DNA of 38,371 nucleotides from Pseudomonas sp. (GTDB lineage: Bacteria > Pseudomonadota > Gammaproteobacteria > Pseudomonadales > Pseudomonadaceae): NCBI RefSeq assembly GCF_030683065.1, contig NZ_JAUXMX010000010.1:1-38371 (forward strand), in the 5' to 3' direction. Positions within the stretch are counted from its first letter, which is position 1. Each line of letters opens with the position of its first letter. Below are positions 1 to 6,939 of the stretch, one piece after another. The position numbers and the translations under genes were made by a program. The notes beneath the pieces are model-generated. The model was not told the DNA's origin, ran no database searches, and saw nothing but the letters and a program-made list of their open reading frames with translations.

Positions 1-211
1 GCCCGATCAGGAGCACATGAGCGGATTTTCATTATGGCTCAAGGCACCTAATGCCTTAATTAGAAGCCGGATATACGGAAGCAGTCGTACCTAGGTTCGT
101 TTGAAGAGCGTATCACTGGCAAAACGGGGGGAGTCCATATATGGATAAGCCCTGGCGCAATCCGGGAGATGCGTTTGGCTGATCAGGTGGCCGGGCCGCG
201 CTCGGGCGTCC
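1..211. other. Window edge, no gene recognised
   Basis: This is the sequence downstream of rdgC, which ends at 212 on the minus strand. No convincing ORF or RNA gene is visible. A short palindrome, TCCATATATGGA, lies near 134-145. No GC stem followed by a T-run is evident as an rdgC terminator. Confidence 0.4.
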
Positions 212-1132
212 TCAGATGCCTTGGGGTGTCTCTTCGCCGCCCAGGGCTTCGAACAGCGCGGGGAGAAACTCGACGAAGGTCAGCATCATCAAGGTGAAGC
301 TTGCGTCCTGCTGGCCGAGATCGTCGTCGCCGCCATCCTGCTCGGCCTGATCCTGCAACAAGTCTTCGAAGCGCAGGCGCTTGACCACTAGTTTGTCGTC
401 GAGCATGAACGACAGCTTGTCTTGCCAGGCCAGGGACAGTTGGGTGACCTGTTTGCCGGAGGTCATGTGCAGCTGGATTTCATCGCCAGTCAGGTCCTGG
501 CGTTTGCAGCGCACTACGCCGCCGTCTTCGTGGGTGTCACGCAGCTCGCATTCGTCGAGTACATGGAAGTCGTCGGCAGCTTTTTGCGTCTTGACCCACT
601 CGGTCATGGTCGCGCTGGGGGCGATCTTCACGGTCAGTGGGCGAACTGGCAACGAACCGATGGCCTCGCGCAGGGTTGAAAGCAGGTCTTCCGCGCGTTT
701 CGGGCTGGAGGCATTGACCAGAATCAGGCCCTGCTTCGGTGCGATGGCGGCGAAGGTCGCCGACTTGCGGATAAAGGCACGCGGCAGGAACGCTTGCACG
801 ATTTCATCCTTGAGCTGGTCGCGTTCTTTCTTATAGACCTTGCGCATCTGCTCGGCTTCGATCTCGTCGACTTTTTCCTTCAAGGCATCACGTACCACGC
901 TTCCTGGCAGGATGCGGTCTTCCTTGCGCGCCGCGATCAGCAAAAAGTCGCCGCTAACATGCACCATTGGTGCATCGCCGCCCTTGCCGAAGGGAGCGAT
1001 GAAGCCATAAGTGGTCAGCTCCTGGCTGGCGCAGGGACGCGCTGGCTTGGCGGCCAGTGCAGCTTCGAGTGCCTCGCTGTCAAAGGGGATGTCTTGGGTG
1101 AGGCGATAAACCAGCAGGTTACGAAACCACAT
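212..1132 (-). CDS. rdgC: Recombination-associated protein RdgC
   Basis: RdgC is a ring-forming, nucleoid-associated DNA-binding protein that limits RecA filament activity. The protein begins [11 protein letters not shown] and shows the family pattern throughout: an early [11 protein letters not shown] segment, a [11 protein letters not shown] helix in the middle and an acidic C-terminus. I chose the ATG at 1132, giving 306 aa, the usual length. An ATG 18 nt further upstream would place the start inside the GGAGAG ribosome binding site, which sits 10 nt before 1132. The gene lies upstream of the tRNA pair and the FKBP gene, on the opposite strand, as I recall for PA3263 in P. aeruginosa. The family assignment is firm; the regulatory role is known from other species and is not visible here. 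Confidence 0.95.
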   Translation of the reverse strand: MWFRNLLVYRLTQDIPFDSEALEAALAAKPARPCASQELTTYGFIAPFGKGGDAPMVHVSGDFLLIAARKEDRILPGSVVRDALKEKVDEIEAEQMRKVYKKERDQLKDEIVQAFLPRAFIRKSATFAAIAPKQGLILVNASSPKRAEDLLSTLREAIGSLPVRPLTVKIAPSATMTEWVKTQKAADDFHVLDECELRDTHEDGGVVRCKRQDLTGDEIQLHMTSGKQVTQLSLAWQDKLSFMLDDKLVVKRLRFEDLLQDQAEQDGGDDDLGQQDASFTLMMLTFVEFLPALFEALGGEETPQGI

Positions 1133-1385
1133 GAGGGGGTAACTCTCCATATAACGTGAAGTCGCGAAGCGGCGCCAACTCGATTGCTCTTCTCCCTAGT
1201 GGGGAAGGTGGCGCGCCGCGACGTATGAGGGAAGCGGGTATGTTGTCAAAGGCGCTAATGGTTCGGTGTGCCTATTGCGGCAGCATACCGTTTAATCCGA
1301 GGCGCGCATTATTCTCCCCTTGGCGTCTGAGGCCAACCCTGCGCTAAGCCTTTGGCACGTCGATAGAAAATTTTTAAATCAGTGC

Positions 1386-1414
1386 TTGCCAAGGTGGATT
1401 CTGCTGTCTATGAT
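1386..1414 (+). promoter_or_regulatory. Sigma70 promoter of the tRNA operon
   Basis: A -35 box TTGCCA (1386-1391) and a -10 box TATGAT (1409-1414) are separated by exactly 17 bp. The tRNA-Val gene begins 22 nt after the -10 box. The GC-rich discriminator GCGCCCC right after the -10 is typical of stringently controlled stable-RNA promoters. The rest of the roughly 300-bp gap between rdgC and the tRNAs shows no gene. Confidence 0.75.
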
Positions 1415-1435
1415 GCGCCCCACTTCGAGAGTGAA

Positions 1436-1511
1436 GGGTGATTAGCTCAGCTGGGAGAGCATCTGCCTTACAAGCAGAGGGTCGGCGGTTCGATCCCGTC
1501 ATCACCCACCA
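1436..1511 (+). tRNA. tRNA-Val (anticodon UAC)
   Basis: A complete 76-nt cloverleaf is present. The acceptor stem GGGTGAT pairs with ATCACCC. The D arm carries GCTC/GAGC, the anticodon stem is TCTGC/GCAGA with loop CTTACAA (anticodon TAC), and the T loop is TTCGATC. The 3' ACCA end is genomically encoded. It is probably co-transcribed with the tRNA-Asp gene 20 nt downstream. Confidence 0.97.
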
Positions 1512-1531
1512 ACTCGCTTTTGAAGTTACGC

Positions 1532-1608
1532 GCAGCGGTAGTTCAGTCGGTTAGAATACCGGCCTGTCACGCCGGGGGTCGCGGGTTCGAGTCCCGTCCG
1601 CTGCGCCA
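1532..1608 (+). tRNA. tRNA-Asp (anticodon GUC)
   Basis: A complete 77-nt cloverleaf is present. The acceptor stem GCAGCGG pairs with CCGCTGC, the anticodon loop CTGTCAC gives GTC, and the T loop is TTCGAGT. The terminal CCA is encoded. A T-run immediately after the gene (TTTTTT) may serve as transcript end. It is the second gene of the Val-Asp tRNA operon. Confidence 0.97.
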
Positions 1609-1796
1609 TTTTTTACCTCGCTCCATGCCTGCTACACCCATTCCGAAACACTCGCTACATCCCTGATCTAATTCGCTTAAACACTTGAACTAATACATAT
1701 TTCTCCGTTCGTATCCCTGTAGCCAGTGATTGCGGCAGCCTGCTAAGCTCGCGCCTTCACTCGATTGCCCTAGGGCGCACCGAACAAGGAATAAGC

Positions 1797-2498
1797 ATGA
1801 AACAGCATCGTTTAGCGGCGGCGGTTGCCCTGGTGGGCTTGGTTCTCGCAGGTTGCGATTCGCAAACCAGCGCAGAGCTTGAGACTCCGGCGCAGAAAGC
1901 CTCCTATGGTATCGGCCTGAACATGGGCAAGAGCCTGGCACAGGAAGGTATGGATGACCTGGATTCGAACGCCGTAGCCCAGGGCATCGAAGATGCAATC
2001 GGCAAGAAAGAACAGCGCCTGAAAGATGATGAGCTGGTTGAAGCCTTCGCGTTCCTGCAGAAGCGTGCAGAAGAGCGCATGGCTGTCATGAGCGAGGAGT
2101 CTGCCCAGGCGGGCAAGAAATTCCTCGAAGAAAACGGCAAGCGTGAAGGTGTGGTTACCACCGAGTCCGGCTTGCAGTACGAAGTACTGAAGAAAGCCGA
2201 AGGCAATCAGCCAAAAGCCAGTGACGTGGTGAGCGTGCACTACGAGGGCAAATTGACCGATGGCAGTGTGTTCGACAGCTCCGTCGAGCGCGGTAGCCCA
2301 ATCGAGTTGCCTGTAAGCGGTGTGATTCCGGGCTGGGTCGAAGGTTTGCAGTTGATGCACGTTGGCGAAAAGTACAAGCTTTATATCCCGAGTGAGCTGG
2401 CCTATGGCGAGCAGAGCCCGACTCCGGCGATTCCGGCCAATTCGGTGCTGGTGTTCGAGTTGGAGCTGCTGGAAATCAAGGCTGCCAGTGCTGAATAG
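1797..2498 (+). CDS. FKBP-type peptidyl-prolyl isomerase lipoprotein
   Basis: A 233-aa periplasmic prolyl isomerase of the FkpA/Mip/FklB type that assists folding of envelope proteins. Residues 1-20 form a lipoprotein signal ending in the lipobox LAGC, so Cys20 should be acylated. Residues about 30-120 are the helical N-terminal dimerisation domain (ASYGIGLNMGKSLAQ). Residues about 125-228 are the FKBP catalytic domain, with VSVHYEGKLTDGSVFDSS, PGWVEGLQLM and PSELAYGEQ, which supply the conserved Tyr, Phe, Asp and Trp of the active pocket. AAGGAATAAGC precedes the ATG. The gene is monocistronic, with a strong terminator about 60 bp downstream. In position it corresponds to PA3262 of P. aeruginosa as I remember it; no firm symbol is given because pseudomonads carry several paralogs. 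Confidence 0.93.
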   Translation: MKQHRLAAAVALVGLVLAGCDSQTSAELETPAQKASYGIGLNMGKSLAQEGMDDLDSNAVAQGIEDAIGKKEQRLKDDELVEAFAFLQKRAEERMAVMSEESAQAGKKFLEENGKREGVVTTESGLQYEVLKKAEGNQPKASDVVSVHYEGKLTDGSVFDSSVERGSPIELPVSGVIPGWVEGLQLMHVGEKYKLYIPSELAYGEQSPTPAIPANSVLVFELELLEIKAASAE

Positions 2499-2560
2499 CA
2501 TGTGCTAGGTCTTTGGCTGGCTTGGGAGGCGCTCAGTCTCGGCAAGTCGCCAACGCTGCA

Positions 2561-2596
2561 GACAACGCCCCGTTTCGACGGGGCGTTGTCGTTTTC
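2561..2596 (+). terminator. Rho-independent terminator of the FKBP gene
   Basis: A perfect 12-bp stem GACAACGCCCCG / CGGGGCGTTGTC (2561-2572 and 2579-2590) encloses a 6-nt loop and is followed by GTTTTC. Confidence 0.9.
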
Positions 2597-2914
2597 GTCG
2601 ATTGAAAAACGAACTTGAGCCTGACTGATAGGTCGGAAAATAGACCTCAATGGAATTCTGGCGCCACAGTTATGCACATTTCATCCAGTCTCTGGCATGA
2701 CCCTGTGATGCACTTCTTTAAAAACTCTTTGCAAAATTTAAATTATTGATTTAAAACAAATTTTTCAGCTGGATGAAAAATGTCCGATCTGTAGCGAGGC
2801 CGCATGGGGTGGGCGTTTGATCGGCTCATCTGGAATCTGTTCACAAGGTTATCCACAGCTTCAGTGGATAACCCAAGCGAGGCCAGCAGCCATGCGGGTT
2901 AACGGGGAACGCTT
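2597..2914. other. Intergenic stretch, AT-rich core, DnaA-box palindrome
   Basis: No gene is seen between the FKBP terminator and the DUF1232 gene. An AT-rich tract spans about 2718-2770. At 2848-2872 the arms GTTATCCAC and GTGGATAAC form a 9-bp inverted repeat with a 7-bp spacer. The left arm extends into TTATCCACA, the DnaA-box consensus; the right arm lacks the last base. AT-rich DNA beside DnaA-type boxes is compatible with a regulatory site. A single pair is too little to call an origin. Confidence 0.4.
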
Positions 2915-3364
2915 ATGAAGCAGCCGTGGAATTTTTCCAGTTACCTGCGCCGGGCACCGGGTTTTTTACGCCGTGGGCGGTTGCCGGCGTTGTTGTTGGC
3001 AGTGGCGCGAAAGAGTGGCAAGCAAGGCCAACGGCTCAGCGGCCTGAAAGATGATTTGCGGCTCCTGCAAGGACTCTGCATGGCGTGGTGGCGTGGTGAG
3101 TACCGAGCCATCAGTTCCCAGGCGCTACTGGCAGTAGTGGCGGCGCTGGTGTATTTCGTCACGCCACTGGACGCGCTGCCGGACTGGTTGCCAGTGGTCG
3201 GTTTTATCGATGATCTTGCCGTGCTGGCTTGGGTGCTGCGCACTTGGAGCGAGGAGCTGGCGGCATTCAGGGCCTGGCGAGAGGCACAAGCGCCCGAAGC
3301 GCTTGAGGTTATCGAGCGGTTGCCTGATGGGCCAGCTCTGCGGTTGGACCAGCCTGAACCCTGA
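2915..3364 (+). CDS. YkvA/DUF1232 family membrane protein
   Basis: A 149-aa protein of unknown biochemical role. The DUF1232 signature lies at about residues 60-115: a positively charged lead-in (WWRGEYRA), a hydrophobic segment ALLAVVAALVYFVTPLDALP, then DWLPVVGFIDDLAVLAWVL. The family is usually membrane-associated. A basic N-terminus (about residues 10-40) precedes it. The ATG has GGGGAACG as a plausible ribosome binding site. It stands alone between two intergenic regions and no operon partner is obvious. Family assignment is confident; function is unknown. Confidence 0.85.
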   Translation: MKQPWNFSSYLRRAPGFLRRGRLPALLLAVARKSGKQGQRLSGLKDDLRLLQGLCMAWWRGEYRAISSQALLAVVAALVYFVTPLDALPDWLPVVGFIDDLAVLAWVLRTWSEELAAFRAWREAQAPEALEVIERLPDGPALRLDQPEP

Positions 3365-3748
3365 AAAAAGGCGCTGTCCCCGTTAGCTGTTGCAGATAGG
3401 TTGGTGTGAGCCGTGCAGCAGGTAGTGGCCTGTCACTTGCTGTAGGCCGCTTATTGCTTCGGCGCGGGTCAGGCGGTGCCTTGCCGCAAATCTGGCTGCG
3501 GCCTCGTGATGGGCAGCCATGCAGCCATGCAGCCATGCAGCGACGCCAGTAGCTGAGGTCGGCCGTCAGGCTCGACACATTCAGCGGGCGCCCCAGCGAG
3601 GCTCCTGGCGCTTCACGTCACCCTGGCACGTTACTTTGGCAAAGCCTGGGCAGCATAGGTCGCACCCTTGGACTATCGGGCTGTTAACATAGCGCCCTGC
3701 AAGGAAAGTGCTGAGGCTGTCGGTACTGCTTTCCACGGAGAGTCGAAA
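3365..3748. repeat. Intergenic stretch with an 8-bp tandem repeat
   Basis: There is no convincing gene in these roughly 380 bp. GCAGCCAT is repeated three times, followed by a partial fourth copy (GCAG), at 3513-3540. This is a classic slippage-type simple repeat. Confidence 0.6.
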
Positions 3749-4087
3749 ATGAAAGTGCAAGTAATCAAGCGTGATGGCGAGCCCGAATATGCGGTACTGC
3801 CCTGGGCCGATTACCTGGCCTTGTTGCAGGCCTCTGGCCACGCTGCGCAAGTGCCGCAAGTGCCGCAAGTGCCGCAAGCGGCTGTGGGCGGAGTCAAGCC
3901 GGCGCTGAACGAGTTGACGCGTTTGCGTGAAGAAAAGGGCCTGTCGCTACAAGAGTTGGCGCGTACGGTGGGAATCAGTCCACATTACCTGGGCATGATA
4001 GAAAGCGCCGAGCGCCAGCCGGATGCTGCCATCAAGCGGGCCTTGGCCTGGACGCTCGGCGTCGCTGGCTGGGAGGAGAAGCTTTGA
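3749..4087 (+). CDS. Xre-type helix-turn-helix regulator with VPQ repeat
   Basis: A 112-aa protein. Residues 1-30 (MKVQVIKRDGEPEYAVLPW) resemble the short N-terminal region seen in HigA/Phd-like antitoxins and small regulators. Residues about 33-43 are a low-complexity linker with VPQ three times in a row, encoded by a 9-bp tandem repeat. Residues about 50-105 form a Cro/CI-type HTH (LTRLREEKGLSLQELARTV, then GISPHYLGMIE). I chose the ATG at 3749 because GGAG lies 9 nt upstream; an upstream in-frame ATG at 3668 has no such site. The last 4 nt overlap the next gene, so the two are translationally coupled. Targets are unknown. An antitoxin role is possible but nothing in the next gene looks like a known toxin. 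Confidence 0.8.
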   Translation: MKVQVIKRDGEPEYAVLPWADYLALLQASGHAAQVPQVPQVPQAAVGGVKPALNELTRLREEKGLSLQELARTVGISPHYLGMIESAERQPDAAIKRALAWTLGVAGWEEKL

Positions 4088-4449
4088 GCGTAAGTATCAG
4101 TCGTCAGCACTGGCAAGCCCTGCTCGATGAGCTGGAGGACGCCCGGCGCCAGCGCCATCTGCTGACCTATCGGGCATTGGTCGAGCGTTTGGCCTTGCCG
4201 ACGCCTGCCATGCAAACGCTCACCGCGGCGCTGGAGCACCTGGCCTCAATGGACGTCAAGGCTGAGCGGCCATTGCGCAGCGCCCTGGTGATTAGTCAGG
4301 GCGCCAGCCGGCTGCCACGCACGGGGTTCTTCGACTGTGTGACTCGTCTTGGCCGCTTTAGCGGTGCATCGGACGGTGTCGCCGCAGCGTCCTGGCATGC
4401 GGCCGAAGTGGTGCGGGTGTTTGAATTCGATTACTCCGAGGGTCTCTAG
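4084..4449 (+). CDS. Hypothetical protein coupled to the Xre regulator
   Basis: A 121-aa protein I cannot assign to a family. It starts with TTG at 4084, overlapping the TGA of the HTH gene, with a strong GGAGGAG sequence just upstream. The N-terminal half is helical and charged (HWQALLDELEDARRQRHLL, then a possible winged-helix-like segment to about residue 60). The C-terminal half contains SALVISQGASRLPRTGFFD and ends acidic (FEFDYSEGL). The gene runs directly into the Sel1 gene (stop 4449, next start 4450). The three genes very probably form one operon. Confidence 0.75.
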   Translation: MSVSISRQHWQALLDELEDARRQRHLLTYRALVERLALPTPAMQTLTAALEHLASMDVKAERPLRSALVISQGASRLPRTGFFDCVTRLGRFSGASDGVAAASWHAAEVVRVFEFDYSEGL

Positions 4450-4917
4450 GTGCTTTGGCGACTACGTGCACGGGTCGGCTATGTTGTAGCGCGACGGCTT
4501 TTTCACTGGGCGTGGTTCGTCAAGCAACCACGTGGTTGGCGCTGGCTGGAAGGTCAGTTCGCACGCATGGCCAATCTGGACAATCTTGCCGCGCAGAGTT
4601 TCTACGGGCATATCCTGCTGTTTCGTGGCCAGGGTTTTGCTGCCCGTGAAGAAGGCGTGCGTTTGTTGCGCCTGGCTGCCACGGGTGGCGATGCCAAGGC
4701 CGCTTATCAGCTCGGTGCGCTGAGTCTGGCGGGTGATACCCGGCAAGCGCCCGACGGCCTTGATGCGGCGCACTGGTGGGCGCTGGCGGCCACGGCTGGC
4801 CACCCCCTGGCTGCCCAGCGTTTGGCTGATCTATACCGTGTTGGCGGTCCTGGCTTGCCAGCCGATACCGAGCAGGCGGCGCGCTTTGTCCAGCGGGCGC
4901 AAGAACTGGGTCTGTAG
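4450..4917 (+). CDS. Sel1-like repeat protein
   Basis: A 155-aa protein of helical Sel1/TPR-like repeats, usually a protein-protein interaction scaffold. Repeat units are visible as DNLAAQSFYGHILLFRGQG, GDAKAAYQLGALSLAGD and GHPLAAQRLADLYRVGG, each with the A..LG/A..L spacing of Sel1 motifs. The N-terminus is basic and aromatic (LWRLRARVGYVVARRLFHW) and may be a membrane anchor. It starts with GTG immediately after the stop of the previous gene. Partner unknown. Confidence 0.8.
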   Translation: MLWRLRARVGYVVARRLFHWAWFVKQPRGWRWLEGQFARMANLDNLAAQSFYGHILLFRGQGFAAREEGVRLLRLAATGGDAKAAYQLGALSLAGDTRQAPDGLDAAHWWALAATAGHPLAAQRLADLYRVGGPGLPADTEQAARFVQRAQELGL

Positions 4918-4985
4918 CGGGTAGGCGGTCATGGCTACCCGCGGGTAAGCTGGCGTGCTACTGATCCGCTGATCCGCTGATCCCG
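4917..4985. repeat. Hairpin and 8-bp tandem repeat between convergent genes
   Basis: The arms GCGGGTAG (4917-4924) and CTACCCGC (4935-4942) can pair around a 10-nt loop directly at the stop of the Sel1 gene; there is no T-run. At 4962-4985 TGATCCGC occurs twice, followed by the variant TGATCCCG. The genes on either side converge, so this may be a shared transcription end. Confidence 0.5.
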
Positions 4986-5072
4986 TGAGCCGGCAGCCCG
5001 CAGCAGGGCGGCCAGAGCACCGCAAATTCGCCGCCCTGACCCATGCTGCAAACCGCCGATAGCGAGATCGCC

Positions 5073-6833
5073 TTACGCCGAGAGTTTTTGCGTATCGATG
5101 ATATGCATGCTGTAGCCGGGTACCGCCTTGGCGTGGCGCTTGGCCTCCGAGGCAAGACCTGCGAGCTGACCGGCGTCCAATTGCGCGCACTGTTCCGGGC
5201 GCAGCTGCACTACGCCCAGGGACAGGGAGAGCAGCGCAAATTCCTGGCGCTGGCCCTGGCGGCTATGGGCGACCAGGCAGCCTGCTTGCAGATGCTCAGC
5301 ACTATAGAAGCGGCGACATTGACTTTGAAAGTCTTCCAGCAGGTGATTGAGGCGTGCGCGCCAATCGTGCGAGCCGAGCACTAGCAAGAAGTCATCGCCA
5401 CCAATATGGCCGACAAAATCACGTGCCGGGTCGACTCGCTCGTTCAGGCATTGCGCCAGACTCAGGAGTACCTCGTCGCCCTTGGCATAGCCATACAGGT
5501 CGTTGAACGGCTTGAAGTTGTCGATATCCACATAGCAGATAACGGCTTCGCGGGTTTGTTGCAGCAGGCGAGTCAGGCACTGCTGGATAGGTACGTTACC
5601 CGGCAGCAGAGTCAGCGGATTGGCGTAGCGAGCCTGCTGGATCTTCTCTTCGGTGATCAGCTTGAGCACGTCGATCACCCGGCCAAGTCCCAGGTAGCTA
5701 CCGTCCTGGGTGATGATGAAGTCTTCCTCGATGCGCTGCCGGGCTCGGCTGGTGAGCAGGCGACTGACTTTTTGCAGCGACTGTTTCAGTTCGACGGCGA
5801 GGAAGTCACTGCTCATCAGGCGGCTGATCGGTTTGCGCGCAAACAGGTCGGTGGCGAAGGGCTTGAGCAGCGCTTCAGACAGCGCATGGCGGTTGACGAT
5901 ACCGACCGGTTGGCCGTGCTCATCGACGACGGCCAGGGAGTTCAGATTGGCTTGGGCGCGGAAGGCTTCCAGTACCTCGGCGATCGTCGTGTGTTGGGCC
6001 ACGGCAGGTTGTTCGTTGAGCAGGGCCGTGAGGTTGCTGCCTTCCTCACTCAAGATCAGCGCATTGCCATCAAGCTTCGGCAACAGCTCTTGTGCGTCGT
6101 GTGGTGGTTGTTCTTGCGGGCGACAGAGTAGATAGCCTTGCAGCAGGTCAATACCCATCTCTGCCAGGACGATGAGTTCTTCTTTCAGCTCGATACCTTC
6201 AGCAATCACCTGTGCACGCGACGCCTTGGCCATCTTCAGGATCGAGCCGACGAACTCACGCTTGACCGCATCCTGATGAATGCCGTCGATGAAGTGACGG
6301 TCTATTTTCACGTAGTCAGGGCGCAACTCGGACCACATGCGCAAGCTCGAATAGCCCGCGCCCAAGTCGTCCAGGGCAATCGAAAAGCCCATGGCGCGGT
6401 AGTGGTGCAGAGCTGTATCGAGGAGGGCAAAGTCGTCGGTGGGCGACTGTTCAGTCAGCTCAATCACCACCTGGCTGGGCGGGATGCCATAGGCTTGCAG
6501 CAGCTGCAGGGTTCGGCCGGGTTGATGGCCGGGTTCCAGCAATGATTCCGGGGAGACATTGAGGAACAGCTTGCCCGGCAGCTTTAGTTCGCTAAAGCGC
6601 CGACAGGCATTCTTGCGACAGGCCACTTCCAGCTCGCCCAGCCGTCCGGCATTGCGTGCGACGGCGAACAGATTGATTGGTGAGTGCAGAGGGCTGTTGG
6701 ACGGGCCGCGTGTCAGGGCTTCGTAGCCAAGGATGCGTCGTTCGGAAAGGCTGACGATCGGCTGGAATAAACTATGCAGGTCGCCGTGAGCGAGAATGTG
6801 GTTCAGCGCGCTCAGTTGCTCGGTGACGGTCAT
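5073..6833 (-). CDS. EAL-CBS-GGDEF cyclic-di-GMP protein
   Basis: A 586-aa cytoplasmic c-di-GMP enzyme. The EAL phosphodiesterase domain occupies about residues 10-255 and looks catalytically complete: EAL at 38-40, NVSPESL, VIELTEQ, ALDDLGAGYSS, VKIDRHFI and IAEGIE. A CBS pair follows at about 270-395 (SLAVVDEHGQPVGIVNR), which may bind a nucleotide and gate activity. The C-terminal GGDEF-type domain (about 410-580) has GGDDF at 478-482, a conservative change from GGDEF, with VDIDNFKPFNDLYGY intact. No transmembrane segment is seen. I chose the ATG at 6833 because a longer reading would begin inside the terminator of the upstream gene. It corresponds in order to PA3258, next to prc. Net activity (synthesis or breakdown) cannot be read from sequence. 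Confidence 0.9.
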   Translation of the reverse strand: MTVTEQLSALNHILAHGDLHSLFQPIVSLSERRILGYEALTRGPSNSPLHSPINLFAVARNAGRLGELEVACRKNACRRFSELKLPGKLFLNVSPESLLEPGHQPGRTLQLLQAYGIPPSQVVIELTEQSPTDDFALLDTALHHYRAMGFSIALDDLGAGYSSLRMWSELRPDYVKIDRHFIDGIHQDAVKREFVGSILKMAKASRAQVIAEGIELKEELIVLAEMGIDLLQGYLLCRPQEQPPHDAQELLPKLDGNALILSEEGSNLTALLNEQPAVAQHTTIAEVLEAFRAQANLNSLAVVDEHGQPVGIVNRHALSEALLKPFATDLFARKPISRLMSSDFLAVELKQSLQKVSRLLTSRARQRIEEDFIITQDGSYLGLGRVIDVLKLITEEKIQQARYANPLTLLPGNVPIQQCLTRLLQQTREAVICYVDIDNFKPFNDLYGYAKGDEVLLSLAQCLNERVDPARDFVGHIGGDDFLLVLGSHDWRARLNHLLEDFQSQCRRFYSAEHLQAGCLVAHSRQGQRQEFALLSLSLGVVQLRPEQCAQLDAGQLAGLASEAKRHAKAVPGYSMHIIDTQKLSA

Positions 6834-6852
6834 GAGAGATCTCGATATGCAT

Positions 6853-6888
6853 AAAAACGAAGGGGCTGATATCGCTATCAGCCCCTTC
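6853..6888 (-). terminator. Rho-independent terminator downstream of prc
   Basis: A perfect 13-bp stem (GAAGGGGCTGATA at 6859-6871 with its complement at 6876-6888) has a 4-nt loop. Read on the minus strand it is followed by TTTTT (6857-6853). It separates prc from the EAL-CBS-GGDEF gene. Confidence 0.92.
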
Positions 6889-6939
6889 ATTTCACGACAG
6901 ATTGATGACCATTTGATGACAGCCCTAAGCGACGAGCCC

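Noticed and set aside
2848..2872. Chromosomal replication origin
   Set aside because: Only one DnaA-box pair is present, and dnaA, dnaN and rpmH are not nearby.
3749..4449. Classical toxin-antitoxin pair
   Set aside because: The HTH protein is coupled to the next gene, but that product shows no known toxin fold or motif and a third coupled gene follows.
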